From CAMAUF01 sp046152925 (GTDB lineage Bacteria; Chloroflexota; Dehalococcoidia; Tepidiformales; Tepidiformaceae), in the NCBI GenBank assembly GCA_046152925.1, contig JBJXFX010000064.1, positions 1 through 5,703 on the forward strand: 5,703 nt of DNA, written 5' to 3'. This document shows positions 4,979 to 5,703 of this stretch, one piece after another. The notes below the pieces were generated by a model that made no database searches, was not told the DNA's origin, and saw only the letters and a list, made by a program, of their open reading frames with translations. Within the stretch, counting starts at the first letter, position 1, and each line of letters opens with the position of its first letter. The position numbers and the translations under genes are program-made.

Positions 4979-4991
4979 AGGGCGGCTGGTC

Positions 4992-5252
4992 ATGCGCCTC
5001 ACCGCTGAGGGAATACGGGTCGAGTCAGGGGCAGCGTTCGACCTCTGGCCTTGGGAGAACCTCGCGGTAATCCTCGATATCAAGAACGGTGTCCTCATCT
5101 ATGCCCGGCGATTTGGCTGGGCGCTCAACATCCCGCGCGCGGCCTTCGGGTCGACCTCCGAGATGACCGAATTCGCCGCCGAAGGAAATCGTCGCCTGGC
5201 TCTGTTGGGCGGCGCGCCAAGCGGGGAGACGGACCCCGCTCGGGCCAGCTAA
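4992..5252 (+). CDS. YcxB-like C-terminal (PH-like) domain, probably detached from its membrane part (frame C)
   Basis: 86 residues from ATG 4992. It reads as the C-terminal domain of a YcxB-like protein: LTAEGIRVESG (3-13), LWPWENLAVILDIKNGVLIYARR (18-40) and the typical NIPRAAFGSTSEMTEF (46-61). The same frame upstream of the ATG, after a stop at 4917-4919, continues in family style as EWRAKRLRLREGRLV, which suggests that the true gene began earlier and was joined to the membrane segments at the end of frame B by a frame change near 4930-4955. The ATG has only a weak AAGGGCGG upstream. It has no membrane segment of its own. It converges with the deaminase gene on the other strand. Confidence 0.5.
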   Translation: MRLTAEGIRVESGAAFDLWPWENLAVILDIKNGVLIYARRFGWALNIPRAAFGSTSEMTEFAAEGNRRLALLGGAPSGETDPARAS

Positions 5253-5408
5253 CGCTGGGCGGCCGATGCGCGCCGCACGTTTGGGGCGCCCGTGAACCCT
5301 TGGCTGCGCGCGGCCAACGTTCTGCAAGCCGGGCTAAGCACGCCGATCGGCCAGAAGCCGTACCTACGGACCGGCCGAACGGGGCCCGATTTCCAGCGAG
5401 CCGCGCGG
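5253..5408. other. Convergent intergenic region without recognised genes
   Basis: 156 bp between the ends of frame C and the deaminase. It holds a small hairpin over the stop of C (CCAGC-TAAC-GCTGG, 5245-5258) and a 10-bp palindrome GCCGATCGGC (5342-5351). No T-tract follows either, so a standard terminator is not supported. No gene, attC site or insertion-sequence end could be recognised. Confidence 0.4.
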
Positions 5409-5703
5409 TCAGCTGCAGTTCGGCGCGCCAGCGTCGGTCGCGTCGATGCCGTGCACCATGCGCGCGATGCGCGCCCAGTAGGCGGCGGTTTCGCACATGC
5501 GGCAGGGGCGCGAGGTGGAGTAGAGCACCGCGCCGCTCAGGTCGGCGCGGCCGAGACGGCGCGATGCGTCGCGGACGGCCTCCATTTCGGCGTGGGCGGT
5601 GGCGTCGTTGAGGGCGACGACCCGGCTCGGGCCGAGGCCGACGACGATGTCATCGAGCACGACCACGGCGCCGAACGATTGGTCGCCCGCGGCGCTGGCT
5701 TGG
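5409..5703 (-). CDS. Nucleoside deaminase (cytidine/deoxycytidylate deaminase superfamily), 5' end beyond the right edge
   Basis: Zinc-dependent deaminase of the guanine/CMP/tRNA-adenosine deaminase group. The 97 visible residues start within the first core strand (SFGAVVVLDD). They include NDATAHAEMEA with the catalytic HAE pair (zinc-binding histidine and proton-shuttling glutamate), VRDASRRLG, LYSTSRPCRMCETAAYWARI with the PCxxC zinc cysteines, and the end MVHGIDATDAGAPNCS. The frame is open through the right edge, so a start at GTG 5666 would cut off a core strand and is not used. The protein ends soon after the third helix, shorter than tRNA-adenosine deaminases. This may be normal for its subfamily, because the relic at 4203-4256 ends at the same point. 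The preferred base or nucleoside cannot be determined. Transcription runs toward the plus-strand YcxB-like genes. Confidence 0.88.
   Translation of the reverse strand, partial: QASAAGDQSFGAVVVLDDIVVGLGPSRVVALNDATAHAEMEAVRDASRRLGRADLSGAVLYSTSRPCRMCETAAYWARIARMVHGIDATDAGAPNCS
5423..5460. repeat. 38-bp imperfect direct repeat, right copy (deaminase gene end)
   Basis: Right partner of 4220-4257. It lies in the last codons of the intact deaminase gene, where the repeat encodes the MVHGIDATDAGA segment. Confidence 0.8.

Noticed and set aside
4427..5098. 223-codon minus-strand open frame opposite frames A-C
   Set aside because: Low-complexity Arg/Ser/Pro-rich translation with no family pattern; the plus frames show membrane segments and YcxB-like motifs.
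5245..5330. Possible integron attC site after frame C (GCTAACGCTGGGC)
   Set aside because: No matching GTTRRRY end was found within the usual distance and the pairing arms are poor.

Overview
The window is high-GC bacterial DNA, densely coding and almost entirely on the minus strand. No rRNA, tRNA, CRISPR array, integrase or transposase is visible. The gene mix (sterol-desaturase-type hydroxylase, EthD-like and DinB-like proteins, DUF402, RelE/ParE toxin-antitoxin modules, nucleoside deaminase) and the TANNNT boxes 6-8 nt before start codons would suit a Chloroflexota, Deinococcota or actinobacterial genome. This is inference, because no phylogenetic marker is present.

Right to left, in the direction most genes are read: (1) 5409-5703, the 3' part of a nucleoside deaminase entering from the right edge. 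(2) 4297-5252, three short plus-strand reading frames (A, B, C) that look like two membrane proteins with YcxB/PH-like domains, each broken between its membrane part and its PH-like part. Next to them, at 4203-4256 on the minus strand, lies a relic of the 3' end of a second deaminase, so this block is bracketed by a 38-bp imperfect direct repeat. (3) 3511-4164, a DUF402 (FomD/Ntdp-like) phosphohydrolase. (4) 1911-3450, three consecutive antitoxin-toxin pairs of one RelE/ParE-type family, each antitoxin first and each with its own TANNNT box just before the antitoxin start. The last pair has a one-base shift at the start of the toxin gene. (5) 549-1831, a two-gene operon of a duplicated EthD-like protein and a DinB-like four-helix protein joined by a TGATG overlap. 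(6) 1-458, the N-terminal part of a sterol desaturase/fatty acid hydroxylase with its own promoter, which contains a perfect 15-bp palindrome.

The strongest points of interest are the toxin-antitoxin array (a 93-bp perfect repeat limited to the antitoxin N-terminal half, diverged toxins, one frameshifted toxin now in frame with its antitoxin) and the plus-strand YcxB-like block placed at the 3' end of a deaminase gene with a duplicated gene end. The EthD-DinB operon and the desaturase look like ordinary metabolic genes with no visible link to the toxin-antitoxin array.
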